From: Ypsolopha sequella
Lineage: Eukaryota > Arthropoda > Insecta > Lepidoptera > Ypsolophidae
Direction of reading: 5' to 3'
Assembly: GCA_934047225.1 (NCBI GenBank)
Contig: OW203997.1
Coordinates: 1,970,417-2,034,416, forward strand
Length of the DNA stretch: 64,000 nucleotides
In this document: positions 10,428 through 19,791 of the stretch, one piece after another
Layout: every line of letters starts with the position of its first letter
Position numbering within the stretch: the first letter of the stretch is position 1
Program-made: the position numbers and the translations under genes
The notes under the pieces: model-generated
Seen by the model: only the letters and a program-made list of their open reading frames with translations
Databases searched by the model: none
What the model was told of the DNA's origin: nothing

Positions 10428-11638
10428 ATAGTTTATTTTGTAAAATAGGTATACATAATACACTTTTTACACGTCAAATTTAATCTAATAAAAATATATG
10501 TAATAAAATAATAAATGTACATGAACTAAATTAAAGGTTTATTTAATTTATGTAGCAATATACATAAGATTAAAATGATAGGTAATAATTTATATTACAC
10601 AAGGTGAAATCCAATCAACCCCCCGAACACATACCGGAGACCCGGCCAGGGACCAGGAACAAGGTTCAATGATCACCAACCGAGCCCCCAGCACGAATCC
10701 AGGCGGCCGACCAAATCCCATCCTATATACTACATAGTAATAGGTTACATATATAATTACATGCCTACCTCCGCCCATTCGATTAGTCTTGCTAAGAAGA
10801 AGGGCAAGAAACTTAGCAAGATCATGTCTTTTTTTCAACATAAAACTTATACTATACAATATATGACTTATATCTACTTTAACCAAGGGATAAGAAAAAC
10901 AAGACGGCAGGAATTCAGGTTGATACAAAAAAGAAAAACATGTATATCTTTGTCTACCTGTCTCATATAGTCTTTTTCCTTTTACAGTCCGTAATTAATT
11001 AATGTTTACACCTTAGAGGAATCGTAAGTTAGGAAATTATACTACTTACTTAAATTATAACCTACTATCATTATCAATGTAACACCATGCTTCACCATCA
11101 TCCAAATATTAATTTATTTCATAATATGCCTTTTTCAATAGGCCCTGCTTAATATACAATTTAAACTTGTTCTCTGACAAAGTAAGGATCTCCTCTGGAA
11201 GTTCATTGTAAAATCTTATACCATGACCTACGAAAGAGGTACTCACCTTGGCGAGTCTGATTTTTGGAAAAGCCAGTTTATGCTTATTTCTGATTTCCTT
11301 ACAATATGGAAAGACTCAACATTTTTTCTGACATATCTAAGGACTTTGTAAATATATTCACAAGGAACCGTTAATATATTAATTTCTTTGAACTTTTCTC
11401 TTAATAAATCCCGGTGCTTCATATTATAAACAGCCCGGATTGCTCTCTTCTGCAAAACAAAGACTGCGCCTGTATCCGCGGCTCTACCCCACAACAGCAT
11501 GCCGTATGACATAATGCTGTGAAAGTAACTAAAATAACAGTCGACACCATTGACTGCTATTTTTGGTTTGGAATAAAAGTTTGGACGACACAAATGTATG
11601 GTGTAAGGCAAGTGGAAGGTACAGCTCGACCAGGCCAC
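10428..11638 (-). pseudogene. 5'-truncated, frameshifted LINE with full 3'UTR
   Basis: The minus strand from about 11540 encodes the C-terminal part of a non-LTR reverse-transcriptase ORF (YGMLLWGRAADTG, FVLQKRAIRAVYN). After a frameshift near 11285 it continues as HKLAFPKIRLAKV and GIRFYNELPEEILTL, ending at TAA about 11115. The 3'UTR runs from there to about 10428 and ends in a CAAATTCAAA-type tail (GAATTTGAATTTG on the sense strand). The same 3'UTR recurs at 18568-19300 and 58605-59107. The truncation and frameshift make it inactive. The motif style fits the Jockey/CR1 group; the clade is not assigned. Confidence 0.8.
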
Positions 11639-11850
11639 CCTAGAAGTACGTATGCTGACCGAATTGGCGACATATTGAAGAAGGGCCGTATCAAAAGTAC
11701 ACGGAATAGAAAGGCTTGTATGACTAGATTGATAGAATATGGAAGAGGCGAAAGAGGTGTGATCTGGATCGTAGAAGATGGAAATCTGTAGTCTCTGCCA
11801 ACCCCTCTGGGAGACAGGCGTGAATATATGTATGTATGACTGCTATTATT
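11560..11850 (+). pseudogene. LINE C-terminal remnant (TRNRKACM type)
   Basis: The plus frame reads RPGHPRSTYADRIGDILKKG, then STRNRKACMTRL, then loses the frame before CTCTGCCAACCCCTCTGGGAGACAGGCGTG and a TATGTATGTATG tail. These are the last codons and 3' end of an endonuclease/RT-type LINE. The same ending is found inverted at 15203-15340 and 32115-32215, and as a tail at 39665-39740. It adjoins the inverted LINE at 10428-11638, and the boundary between them is not exact. Confidence 0.7.
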
Positions 11851-11950
11851 TTTAATGCTATCTGTATTCCAAAGTGCGAGTATAGACGGAGATAGTGTGT
11901 AAGTAAGAGGTAAATACTTCCGGCCGCCATTTCTGTTCCCAAGGTCGTTT

Positions 11951-12002
11951 GGTTCGGGTTATACGAAATGCAAACAAATAAGTAGCACCCACTTCAAAAC
12001 AA
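11951..12002. repeat. Fragment of AAGTGGATACTT-type MITE (right end)
   Basis: TTATACGAAATGCAAACAAA followed by TAGCACCCACTTCAAAAC matches the right end of 4687-4935 (CTATACGAAATGCGAACAAA). Only this end is recognisable. Confidence 0.55.
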
Positions 12003-12153
12003 ATCGGATGTAGGACGTATGACCTACTTCGTTAAAAACTCAAACATCATTTGATATTTTGAACGTATAAGTAGATTTATCACACTCAGAAAGCCCAAAT
12101 TTGTATACAAGAACGCATCCATTACACCATGAAGTTATCACATAGAGACAACC

Positions 12154-12318
12154 TCATTGTCGCTTGCAGATTTCATTACAGAATATCCTATTTGTCAAAG
12201 AGTTTATTGCTTTGGTGTAAGGATGAAGTTCGCTTGGCTGTGCGATGTTGTAGCGAGTAAAGGAAGATTTCATTAGACACACGTCGGGCGCCACATTATC
12301 GGGAATCTTATAAATCAG
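12154..12318 (-). CDS. Candidate terminal exon of an unrecognised gene
   Basis: On the minus strand a strong acceptor (TTTCCTCACTTCC...GTTGCAG) precedes base 12318. The frame is then open for 54 codons to a TGA ending at 12154. The peptide begins LIYKIPDNVAPDVCLMKSSF and continues TRYNIAQPSELHPYTKAIN; its mixed composition looks like real protein. I cannot name the family, no poly(A) signal was identified just downstream, and no second copy exists here. Confidence 0.33.
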   Translation of the reverse strand: MIYKIPDNVAPDVCLMKSSFTRYNIAQPSELHPYTKAINSLTNRIFCNEICKRQ

Positions 12319-12514
12319 CTGCAACACACAGGAAGTGAGGAAATGCGGAGCTGTGCAGACGGGGCTACGAAGTGAGACAGTAGATACACAGCTTACAAAA
12401 AAGTCAGCAAATTTCACATTTGAGAATTTCAATAACAATTTATTAGGTATATAATTTGGGTATTTTTAGATCGTACATTTGTGGCAATCACATCTTTAAC
12501 TTACTCACAGATAT

Positions 12515-12677
12515 TGGTACCGATACGGTGAAACACATCTTAACTTATTTGACAGGACTAAACTTAATTTAAGCGTTCTATCCTTGTCTTTTCGATAAAG
12601 AAAGACAAAGACAGGACGCTTAAAATAAGGTTAGTTCTGTCAAATAAGTTAAGACGTGTTATGCCGAATCGATACCA
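12515..12677. mobile_element. MITE with TGGTACCGAT ends, copy 2
   Basis: Colinear with 6121-6286 over its whole length, including the shared arms (ATCTTAACTTATTTGACAGG on the left, AAATAAGTTAAGACGTGTTA on the right) and the central TTTTCGATAAAGAAAGA. The two copies fix the element ends at TGG...CCA. Confidence 0.88.
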
Positions 12678-13014
12678 GTGTACTTTATTTATTGATTTAC
12701 ACAACTTCCCTGCACGGCAATTCTGGATAATGCGGAATAATTGCGAAGGCAGGTTTTGGGTGGTTTCAAGATGGTTTTTCTACGAATGTGGATCGATTTT
12801 CTTGATTAAAACCTATACAATGTATTCCTTAAATCTTATAGTCTTCATTTGACGAGATTTTGTCACTAGACTTTAAACTGCATCATATTAATCACGTGTT
12901 AAACAAAATTCTAATGAAAGATATAACGAGTGAAAAATATTCTGGAACGTGCGTAAAAATTGCATAGGCAGCTTCCGGGTTAATTTTAAAAGATTTTCTA
13001 TGGATATATGTTGT
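12678..13014. other. No recognisable feature
   Basis: AT-rich sequence. The 63-codon frame starting at 12661 begins inside the MITE and has no recognisable motif. Confidence 0.5.
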
Positions 13015-13577
13015 TTTTAGGGTTCCGTATTACCTAAAAGGTACAAAAGGAACCTTTATGGTGTCCATAAAGGTTGTCCATACGTCCGTATGTCACAGCC
13101 TAATAACTTTAGCACCGGTAAAGATAAAGATATGAAATTTGGCACAAAAATAGCATTAATTTGCCTACATATCAAGGTGAAAAAAGAAATATGAAAAGTT
13201 TGAAATTGTTCAGAATATTTCCAAAACAAAAGTGAGAAAAATAAAAAACATATTATTCTAAAATTTTATATGGACATCAAATTGTAGATATTAAAAAGCT
13301 GATTGTAAAAATATATACTTTTACTATATTTACTGGCACTGGTTTCGAGAAATCTTTAAAAAAACACAAAAATATGTGTGTGTCCCACTTTATCTCCAAG
13401 ACTGGTGGACCGAAAAATGTGAAATAAATCATGGTAATATGTGATTACGTAAAGATTACAGGAAAAATAAAGCCGTTGAGAAATTCACGAAAAAAACAAT
13501 GACAAAATTATATTAATCATCCACAATACGGAACCCTAGGTACGCGAGTCTGACTCGCACTTGGCCGATTTTTTTTT
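13015..13577 (-). repeat. Dispersed repeat family A, long form, inverted
   Basis: Starts TTTAGGGTTCCGTATTACCT and ends GCGAGTCTGACTCGCACTTG followed by GCCGATTTTTTTT. It aligns closely with 44520-45296 in the same orientation, and inverted with 3864-4686. Shared interior words include AGCACCGGTAAAGATAAAGA and ATGAAATTTGGCACAAAAAT. Confidence 0.85.
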
Positions 13578-14290
13578 TATTGAAAACCTAAAGGAAGCAT
13601 TCTTTATATTTAATAATTTTTATTTCATGAGATTTAGTCACTGCACCTTACATCGCATGGCATACATATGGCATTACACAAAAGTCGAACGACTGATATT
13701 GCGAGTGAAAAACAATTCTAGAAGAGCCGTCCTGAACTACAAAAAGATTGTGGTTTGATTTAAAAATCTGAAAGGGTACTCCTAAGAGATTTATTCCGAC
13801 ACTGTTCCATTTAGTTTAGTGATTTACTCAGCAGGATTCGCGAAGGTGAGAACAAATTTTCTCAGTTTACCGATTCCCATGACGGTTTTGCGGTTCCAAT
13901 AAATATTTATAAAAGTTCTCTAGGCGTACCTACAATAAAGAATAACAGATCTACCCAGTGTTAATTAACAAGTATCTTTAAATGTGGCACATGATCTTCG
14001 AATTATACTAAACAACTTTTCCAAAGAAGCATACCGATAAATACTAATCAGCAGCTAATATTTCTTATTTTTCTTTGGGCTACACAAAGGTATCTCCGAC
14101 ATACAGCCTCGAAAGCTCCCACAAAACACCTACAATAAGGGGTAGCCCGTAAATTACAGACAATTAGGCTGAACTGCCTAAGGTTATAGGAGAAAAAAAA
14201 CACACCCGCGCTTTCTTTTTTCAGAAATTGTTTTTCTTTTCCATCTTTTCAGTGAATTTTATTGGAAAAAGGTTTCACGCGAAGACGATA
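13578..14290. other. No recognisable gene
   Basis: AT-rich sequence. The 65-codon frame at 13561-13758 begins in the family A end and has no motif. No other repeat copy or RNA gene is seen. Confidence 0.5.
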
Positions 14291-14770
14291 TTTTTGATGG
14301 TCGTAGCGTAGATAAAGTATTGTGTCCAATTGGACATAATTTGCCATTGGGACACTCGTGCAGTCTATTACAAAACGAACGAATTCGTGTCCCAATATCT
14401 TTAATTTTGTCACAATTGCGCAATAGTATTTTTGACACGTTGGGACACTTGTTTACGAAACGAACGAAAACACAATACTTTATCTACGACCATTAAAAAC
14501 AATTTCACGAAAAATGAGAAAAATAACACTCGTCATGATACCTAAGCACAAGGAATTAATAGTCAGTGACCAATCAGAAGCGAGAACGAGTAGAGGGCGT
14601 GGCTTAATAAATCAAGACGTTATTGCTTGTAATTAGTTCACTAGTGGTGTTATAATAAATTTGGCCAATCACAGGGCACAATTGCGGTGTTATAATGTAA
14701 TAATTTGAAATCGGTCAAATAATATAGGTACTTATAAAACCGCTTTTGATGTTGTAATTACCTTATTGCA
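14291..14770. repeat. Dispersed repeat family C, copy 1
   Basis: The first 209 bases (14291-14499) are a small TIR unit: TTTTTGATGGTCGTAG on the left pairs with CTACGACCATTAAAAA on the right, with ATAAAGTATTGTGT also inverted. Beyond it, homology continues outward (CAATTTCACGAAAAATGAGA, GGTGTTATAATG) to about 14770. Relatives are at 31440-31855 (same strand) and 33186-33490 (inverted). No coding capacity. Confidence 0.75.
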
Positions 14771-15202
14771 GTATGGGAATAGATAGAATACTATTGAAGC
14801 ATGCCTTAAGAGCACTCCGACCTCCCAATATTTATTTACTTATCCATTCACAAATAAGCGCTATTCGCTGATAATATCCTTATTTATTATTTTTTACCCC
14901 ATTTTGAATTTGGGAACTTATCTCGTACATTAATCCATGACTTGAACCTAATACATTTACAGAAATCAAAAATACACACAAAATTTACAAGCGTTTAAAA
15001 GTACATAATAGAATTTACACTCCAGGACTATTAAAAACTTGTAAGTTTTGTATGTATTTGATTTTGGTAAATGTTTATGTTCAAGTCGAGATTAGTTACA
15101 CAAATTCAAAATTTAGGTAAATATTAGCGAACAGCGTTTATTACGAGTTCTGACGAACATAGTGCCCATATGACACCACTTTCATATTTATACTTTATAT
15201 AC
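14771..15202. other. No recognisable feature
   Basis: AT-rich sequence with no supported ORF or repeat copy. Confidence 0.5.
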
Positions 15203-15340
15203 AAACATAAATATACTCCTGTCTCCCAGAAAAGTAGTCAGAGACTTCAGATTTCTATCTGCTACGATCCTGACACACCTCTTTCGCTTCTTCCACGTCC
15301 ATCAATCTAGTCATACAAGCTCTTCTATTCCGGGTACTTG
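15203..15340 (-). pseudogene. LINE C-terminal remnant (TRNRRACM type), inverted
   Basis: The minus strand reads TRNRRACMTRLMDVEEAKEV and CQDRSR before a stop, then TCTGGGAGACAGGAGTATA. It parallels 11560-11850 and 32115-32215. Only the last ~40 codons survive. Confidence 0.72.
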
Positions 15341-15518
15341 ACATTGAATGATTAAAAGTTTTTATAGCACACTGTGCTATAAAAAATTATACGAAACTTT
15401 TTCTCGACTCGTGTGATTGCAGCACTCGCCTTCGGCTCGTGCCGCAAACTCACACTCGTCAACGTTTCATCGCTCTCGTATCGTAATGTACTATTAATCA
15501 TTCAATGTCAAGTACCCG
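15331..15518. mobile_element. MITE with perfect 25-bp TIRs
   Basis: 15331-15355 (CGGGTACTTGACATTGAATG...) is exactly inverted at 15494-15518. The interior has a second near-palindrome around 15357-15383 (TTTTTATAGCACA / TGTGCTATAAAAA). Its left TIR shares about ten bases with the adjoining LINE remnant, so the junction is ambiguous. No ORF belongs to it. Confidence 0.82.
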
Positions 15519-15848
15519 AATTCGTATACTTTACTGAACAAAACAATAAAAGAATTTCCCCGCAACACGTACGCAATTTCACCAAAGTAGAATAAAGTAC
15601 AATAACCAAGTAAAAATAATAATTACTTTTCCCTAAATACGAAGATCGAGTGCCGCTTGGTGGGAGAAAAATAACGTCCCAATGTTTTGTTCTTTTATGT
15701 TGAAAAGTTTAGTTTACTTTTCGTTATCTGCTTCAGGAGAGGCTGCTAATACTGTGGACCTCAATACAACACAACTTTACTTTCGTCAAACAAGAAAAAA
15801 AAAGTTGTAAAAAAGCAGCCTTCCCTTTTATTCTTTGGTAAACTGAGA

Positions 15849-17147
15849 TACAGGTTGTCCAGTAAGTAGTGTTTTAAACGAAAACCATAGATGGCTGCGA
15901 CCACGCCCTGTCAGAATAACTATAGAGACACTATAAATGTAATTATGGGTAACGAGAAAGTTGTTCCAGTCAAGGAGGTTAATTTTCTGGGAACCTATAT
16001 AGATCAGTTACTGAATTGGAAACGTGAATTGGCTGCAATTGAAGGGTCGATCAGTTCATCATGCTATGCTTTAAGAAGTTTAAGGGAAGAAATTGGAATT
16101 AAGGAACTAAAAACGGTTTATTTCGCATTGGTAGAATCACGACTGAGAAATAGTATTCAGTTTTGGGGACAAAGTTATCAGTACAACATGAATAAGGCAT
16201 TCATCATTCAAAAGAGAGCGATTCGTACGATTGTCCGAATTCCCCAAACAGAATCATGCAGGGATCATTTTAAGGATATAGGTAACCTTACAGCTCCCAG
16301 TCTGTACGTATTGGTTCTTCTAACAAACCTTGTTAAGAATCTTTATAAGTTTGAAACTGCGGTACAACTGAATCAAAGATTGGACTCTCGACGCAAAGAC
16401 TTAAAAGTAGTTTTTTCACCTAGGTTAGAAATTGCTATTCATTCTACAAGATTCCAATCAGTTCAGTTGTTCAACAAATTGCCAACAGAACTTAAACAAA
16501 TTACCAGCCAACTCACGTTTAAAAATAAACTAAAGCAGTTCTTATTAGAAAGGTGCTTGTACTCTGTTGATGACTTGTAAACATTTTGAGATTTTGTTCG
16601 TTTTAGTTTAGTTAATATTGTTAGTTTTACTAAGAACGTGACATATTTTTTGATTGTTATTAGTATATTAGTATTGCAATTTTATAATTTTTATTCTGTG
16701 TTAGACTTTAAGTTCATACCTAGTATATAAGAATAATTTCAAATGCAATTTTATTGTTAATGAATTAAATAAATGAATGAAATGAAATGAAAACCCAACA
16801 TAGATCTAATGTTTTACACAATATACCTTTTAATGTTTCAATGGTCAAGTTTTATGTTTTAAATATTTTTTTCCTGGGAACACCGTTACCTTTTTGACAA
16901 ACAGTGAAACAAGTTTCATAAGAAAACTCATTAAAAAAAAAACCAAGAATAAAAGAAGTGAAATTTGCTTCAGTTTTACAATTTAAAAAAAGAACTAAGG
17001 GTAGCAAATACTAGAAATTACATAAAAGTTCAAAAATCTCGAAAAGTCATACGACATTCGTTAGACCTATGTTGGGTTATTCTGACAGGGCATGGTCGCA
17101 GCTATCTATGGTTTTCGTTTGAAGCACTACTTACTGGACACCCTGTA
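15849..17147. mobile_element. TA-flanked TIR element split by a LINE insertion
   Basis: The left end CAGGTTGTCCAGTAAGTAGT (from 15851) and the reverse complement of the right end CAGGGTGTCCAGTAAGTAGT (to 17145) match for about 70 bases up to 15920. The match resumes at about 16792 (AACCCAACATAG) after a foreign block. TA flanks both ends. Removing the insertion leaves a ~424-bp non-autonomous element of the Tc1/mariner-like TA-target type, with the same CAGGGTG start as 1298-1746. Confidence 0.85.
15891..16580 (+). CDS. Chimeric ORF: TIR-derived start plus LINE RT C-terminus
   Basis: This is a 229-codon open frame. Its first ten codons (MAATTPCQNN) lie inside the left TIR of the split element at 15849-17147. 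From codon 11 the sequence is the connection and C-terminal region of a Jockey/CR1-like LINE ORF2 (VNFLGTYIDQLLNWKREL, KRAIRTIVRIPQTES, FNKLPTELKQITSQLTFKNK). No endonuclease or catalytic RT motifs remain, so it cannot retrotranspose. The LINE part runs 15921 to about 16794 and ends in a TGAAATGAAATGAAAA tail. A 3-bp AAC at both junctions may be target duplication or microhomology. The frame has no stop, so insertion may be fairly recent. Whether it is expressed is unknown. Confidence 0.8.
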   Translation: MAATTPCQNNYRDTINVIMGNEKVVPVKEVNFLGTYIDQLLNWKRELAAIEGSISSSCYALRSLREEIGIKELKTVYFALVESRLRNSIQFWGQSYQYNMNKAFIIQKRAIRTIVRIPQTESCRDHFKDIGNLTAPSLYVLVLLTNLVKNLYKFETAVQLNQRLDSRRKDLKVVFSPRLEIAIHSTRFQSVQLFNKLPTELKQITSQLTFKNKLKQFLLERCLYSVDDL

Positions 17148-17574
17148 TATACACAAACAAAATTTATTAACTAGAAAATTATGTTATAAGCAGTATACAA
17201 ACAATGAGTAAAATTTACTACATTTTGCTTTAAATTAACTTTATAGTAAACAACACAATACTTTTATATGAAAACTTGTCAAAACGCAAGACCGAAAATT
17301 TGAAAAGAGACTGCCACTACTTATGTAAACCTACGTTCTATGTGGTTTATTTGTCTGTAAGTCTGTTTGTTTGACCTTTTGAAATATACTTTAGGAATCA
17401 GGAACGATCTACAAAAACTCCATTGTTTCAGTGGTGCCTTGAAGTAATTTATTCAAGACCAATGTTTCCCTAATTATTTTGTATCGTCTGTATTTCTTTG
17501 TATTATTTCAACTGATGCTGGGTTCGTGAAGTTTTATCATTTATGTTATAGTATGTATCTCATTTGTGTATAAG
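17148..17574. other. No recognisable feature
   Basis: AT-rich sequence without a supported ORF or repeat copy. Confidence 0.5.
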
Positions 17575-17880
17575 TATTTATAATTATATAAAAATAATAA
17601 ATACCCAGCATATTGGGTACCCTACCGGGTGACGGCAACGATTTGGCTTCGATTTTTTATTTAGTATAGTTTCATTTTGTTTATACTTGTATATTGATAG
17701 GTAATTTTAATTTATAGTTAGTTTAGTTTTTTAATGTTACAGTATTTACTTTACTAAATATGTTTGTGAATAGTATTTTTATTTTAGTCTTAGTCTTATA
17801 GTTAATTTTAATTTTGGATTATTTAGTTTAGTTTACATTGTTATTTAAGTTCTAATTGTTAAATAAATTAATACGATACC
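17575..17880 (+). repeat. Repeat end encoding a SILGTLP peptide, copy 1
   Basis: The frame IPSILGTLPGDGNDLASIFY ends in TAG near 17666. An AT-rich TTTAGTTTA-type 3' region follows, ending TTGTTAAATAAATTAATA. The copy at 61665-61900 encodes KRGNIASILGTLPQNSDLDI with a similar 3' region. The two are probably 3' ends of the same retroelement or of a duplicated transcript. I do not recognise the family. Confidence 0.5.
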
Positions 17881-18465
17881 GATTTCGAAATTAAAATCAT
17901 TCAAAATAATAAAAGAAAGCTGATAAAGGCAATATAAATTTATTCAACTTTTGTATTTCTGCAATTCGTCTTTGGCACGAAAATCATATTTCTTGAATGT
18001 TCCATTAACATAATATTTTACAATTAAATATTACTCCAAAAGGTTTTAATTATGTTTTTAAATATATAAATATACTGACAATACAAGTAAATCGTGTAAC
18101 GTGTTCTCAAAATATATTTCGGTTCCGGATCTGATGAGTATTTAAATTTAAATAAATAACATAATGTTATATAGATATAACTGAATCGTTTTGACAAATT
18201 AATTCAAGTTAATGGTTCGTTTACAAATTTAAAGAAATTAAAAAGTCTACAAAAGAACAATTTCCTATTTTAATAATAGTCCATGAATTTTAATGAATGG
18301 GCTTTTACAATTCCATGGGGGAACTTTGACATCAAATTGAATTTTAATCCAGCCCTTAATTTAAACCACCCTCTTAAAACCTCAAACTAGAATGATAACG
18401 GAAATATTTAAAAAAATATCTTTACGACATGAAATCCTCGAGGGAGTATTAGGTGTCTACAAGTG
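17881..18465. other. No recognisable feature
   Basis: AT-rich DNA. No ORF, repeat copy or RNA gene supported. Confidence 0.5.
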
Positions 18466-18560
18466 GGACTGTGATATGCAAACCCACGTTTCACCTACGG
18501 TTATTACGTTCCAGCGTCTTGGGTGGTGAGCTATACCGTACTTCGGGCACAAATTGGACA
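18466..18560 (-). mobile_element. SINE 3'-body fragment
   Basis: The minus strand shows the conserved SINE body (CCCGAAGTACGGTATAGCTC, CACCCAAGACGCTGG, GAAACGTGGGTTTGCAT) also present at 29138-29310, 35140-35425 and 59143-59436. The tRNA-related head is absent. Confidence 0.6.
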
Positions 18561-18567
18561 CATAGCT

Positions 18568-19300
18568 CAACAAATAAATGAATATTTGGATGATGGTGAA
18601 GCATGGTGTTACAGTGATAATGATACTCGTAGTAAGTTATAATTTAATTAAATAGTATAATTTCTTAACTTATGATTCCTCTAAGGTGTAAACATTAATT
18701 GATTATAGACTGTAAAAGGAAAAGGACTATATGAGACAGGTAGACAAAGATATATATGTTTTTCTTTTTTTCATTAACCTGAATTCCTACTGTCTTGTAT
18801 TTTCTTATCCCTTGGTTAAAGTAGATATAAGTCATATATTGTATAGTATAAGTTTTATGTTGAAAAAAAGACATGATCTTGCTAAGTTTCTTGCCCTTCT
18901 TCTTAGCAAGACTAATCGAATGGGCGGAGGTAGGCATGTATTTATATATGTAACCTATTAGTATGTAGTATATAGGATGGGATTTGGTCGGCCGCCTGGA
19001 TTCGTGCTGGGGGCTCGGTTGGTGATCACTGAACCTTGTTCCTGGTCCCTGGCCGGGTCTCCGGTATGGGTTCGGGCGGCTGATTGGATTTTACCTTGTA
19101 TAATATATATTTTACCTATCATTTTAATCGTAAATATATTGCTACATAAATTAAATAAACCTTTAATTTAGTTCATGTACATTTATTATTCTATTACATA
19201 TATTTTCTTTATTAGATTAAATTTGACGTGTAAAAAGTGCATATATCTATACCTGCTTTGCAAAATAAACTATTTGAATTTGAATTTGAATTTGAATTTG
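18568..19300 (+). mobile_element. 5'-truncated LINE: 3'UTR only
   Basis: It starts at the last codons of the ORF region (equivalent to the terminator seen near 11115 on the minus strand) and covers the whole 3'UTR. Features are a TTGCTAAGTTTCTTG / CTTCTTAGCAAG near-hairpin, a GC-rich block (GGTCGGCCGCCTGG to GGGTCTCCGG) and a four-copy GAATTT tail at about 19276-19299. It matches 10428-11115 (inverted) and 58605-59107. Open frames in it on both strands are not genes. Confidence 0.85.
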
Positions 19301-19302
19301 AC

Positions 19303-19390
19303 ACCTTTCGACGAATTTGCCCCTGCAATGTTTGAACCCGCGACCTACGGATTAGTAGTCGACTTCTCGAACCACTCGACCACAGATAAT
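19303..19390 (-). mobile_element. tRNA-like SINE head (partial)
   Basis: The minus strand reads GTGGTCGAGTGGTTCGAGAA (box A-like), then GACTACTAATCCGTAGGTCG and CGGGTTCAAAC (box B-like). It ends against the LINE tail at 19300. The cloverleaf is incomplete, so a functional tRNA gene is unlikely. Confidence 0.5.
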
Positions 19391-19571
19391 GTATATAATT
19401 TAATAACTTATCAGGATTATCTATTAATGTAAAAACTCTGTAAGGGAAGAGCTTGGCACCTATAGTACCGGTACGTACACCCTTGTAGGCGTCAAGGTAA
19501 TACTATCCTAATATTGTGCAATTTTTTGATGGATAAAGCATATTCTATTCTATATTCTATTCTAAATATAG

Positions 19572-19778
19572 GTGAAAGAATACCTGAAACAGTTTTGTGC
19601 ATCTGAAACTTTCTTTGTCCAAGAACTAAATTCAAAAGGTGATTACAAATCCTACAAGATCGGCGTTTCACTTGTAATGTATGAAAAGTGCTTTTCAACC
19701 GAGATCTGGCCTGAGAATGCTAGAGTGAAAGAATGGATTCCCTTTCAAGGACCACGCAGGGCAGCTAAACACCAATAG
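19572..19778 (+). pseudogene. ORF1 C-terminal fragment of the LINE
   Basis: The 68-residue frame ends GPRRAAKHQ and contains SYKIGVSLVMYEKCFSTEIW and PENARVKEW. This style is seen at the C-terminus of LINE ORF1 proteins, which bind nucleic acid. The N-terminal part, including any zinc knuckles, is missing through 5' truncation. Translation could begin at a Met here, but the natural start has been lost. Confidence 0.65.
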
Positions 19779-19791
19779 CAGACCTGCGCCA

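Noticed and set aside
10590..10970. 112-codon minus and 69-codon plus frames, with relatives at 18695-19171 and 58792-58992
   Set aside because: All are translations of one LINE 3'UTR in different copies; frames are broken differently in each copy.
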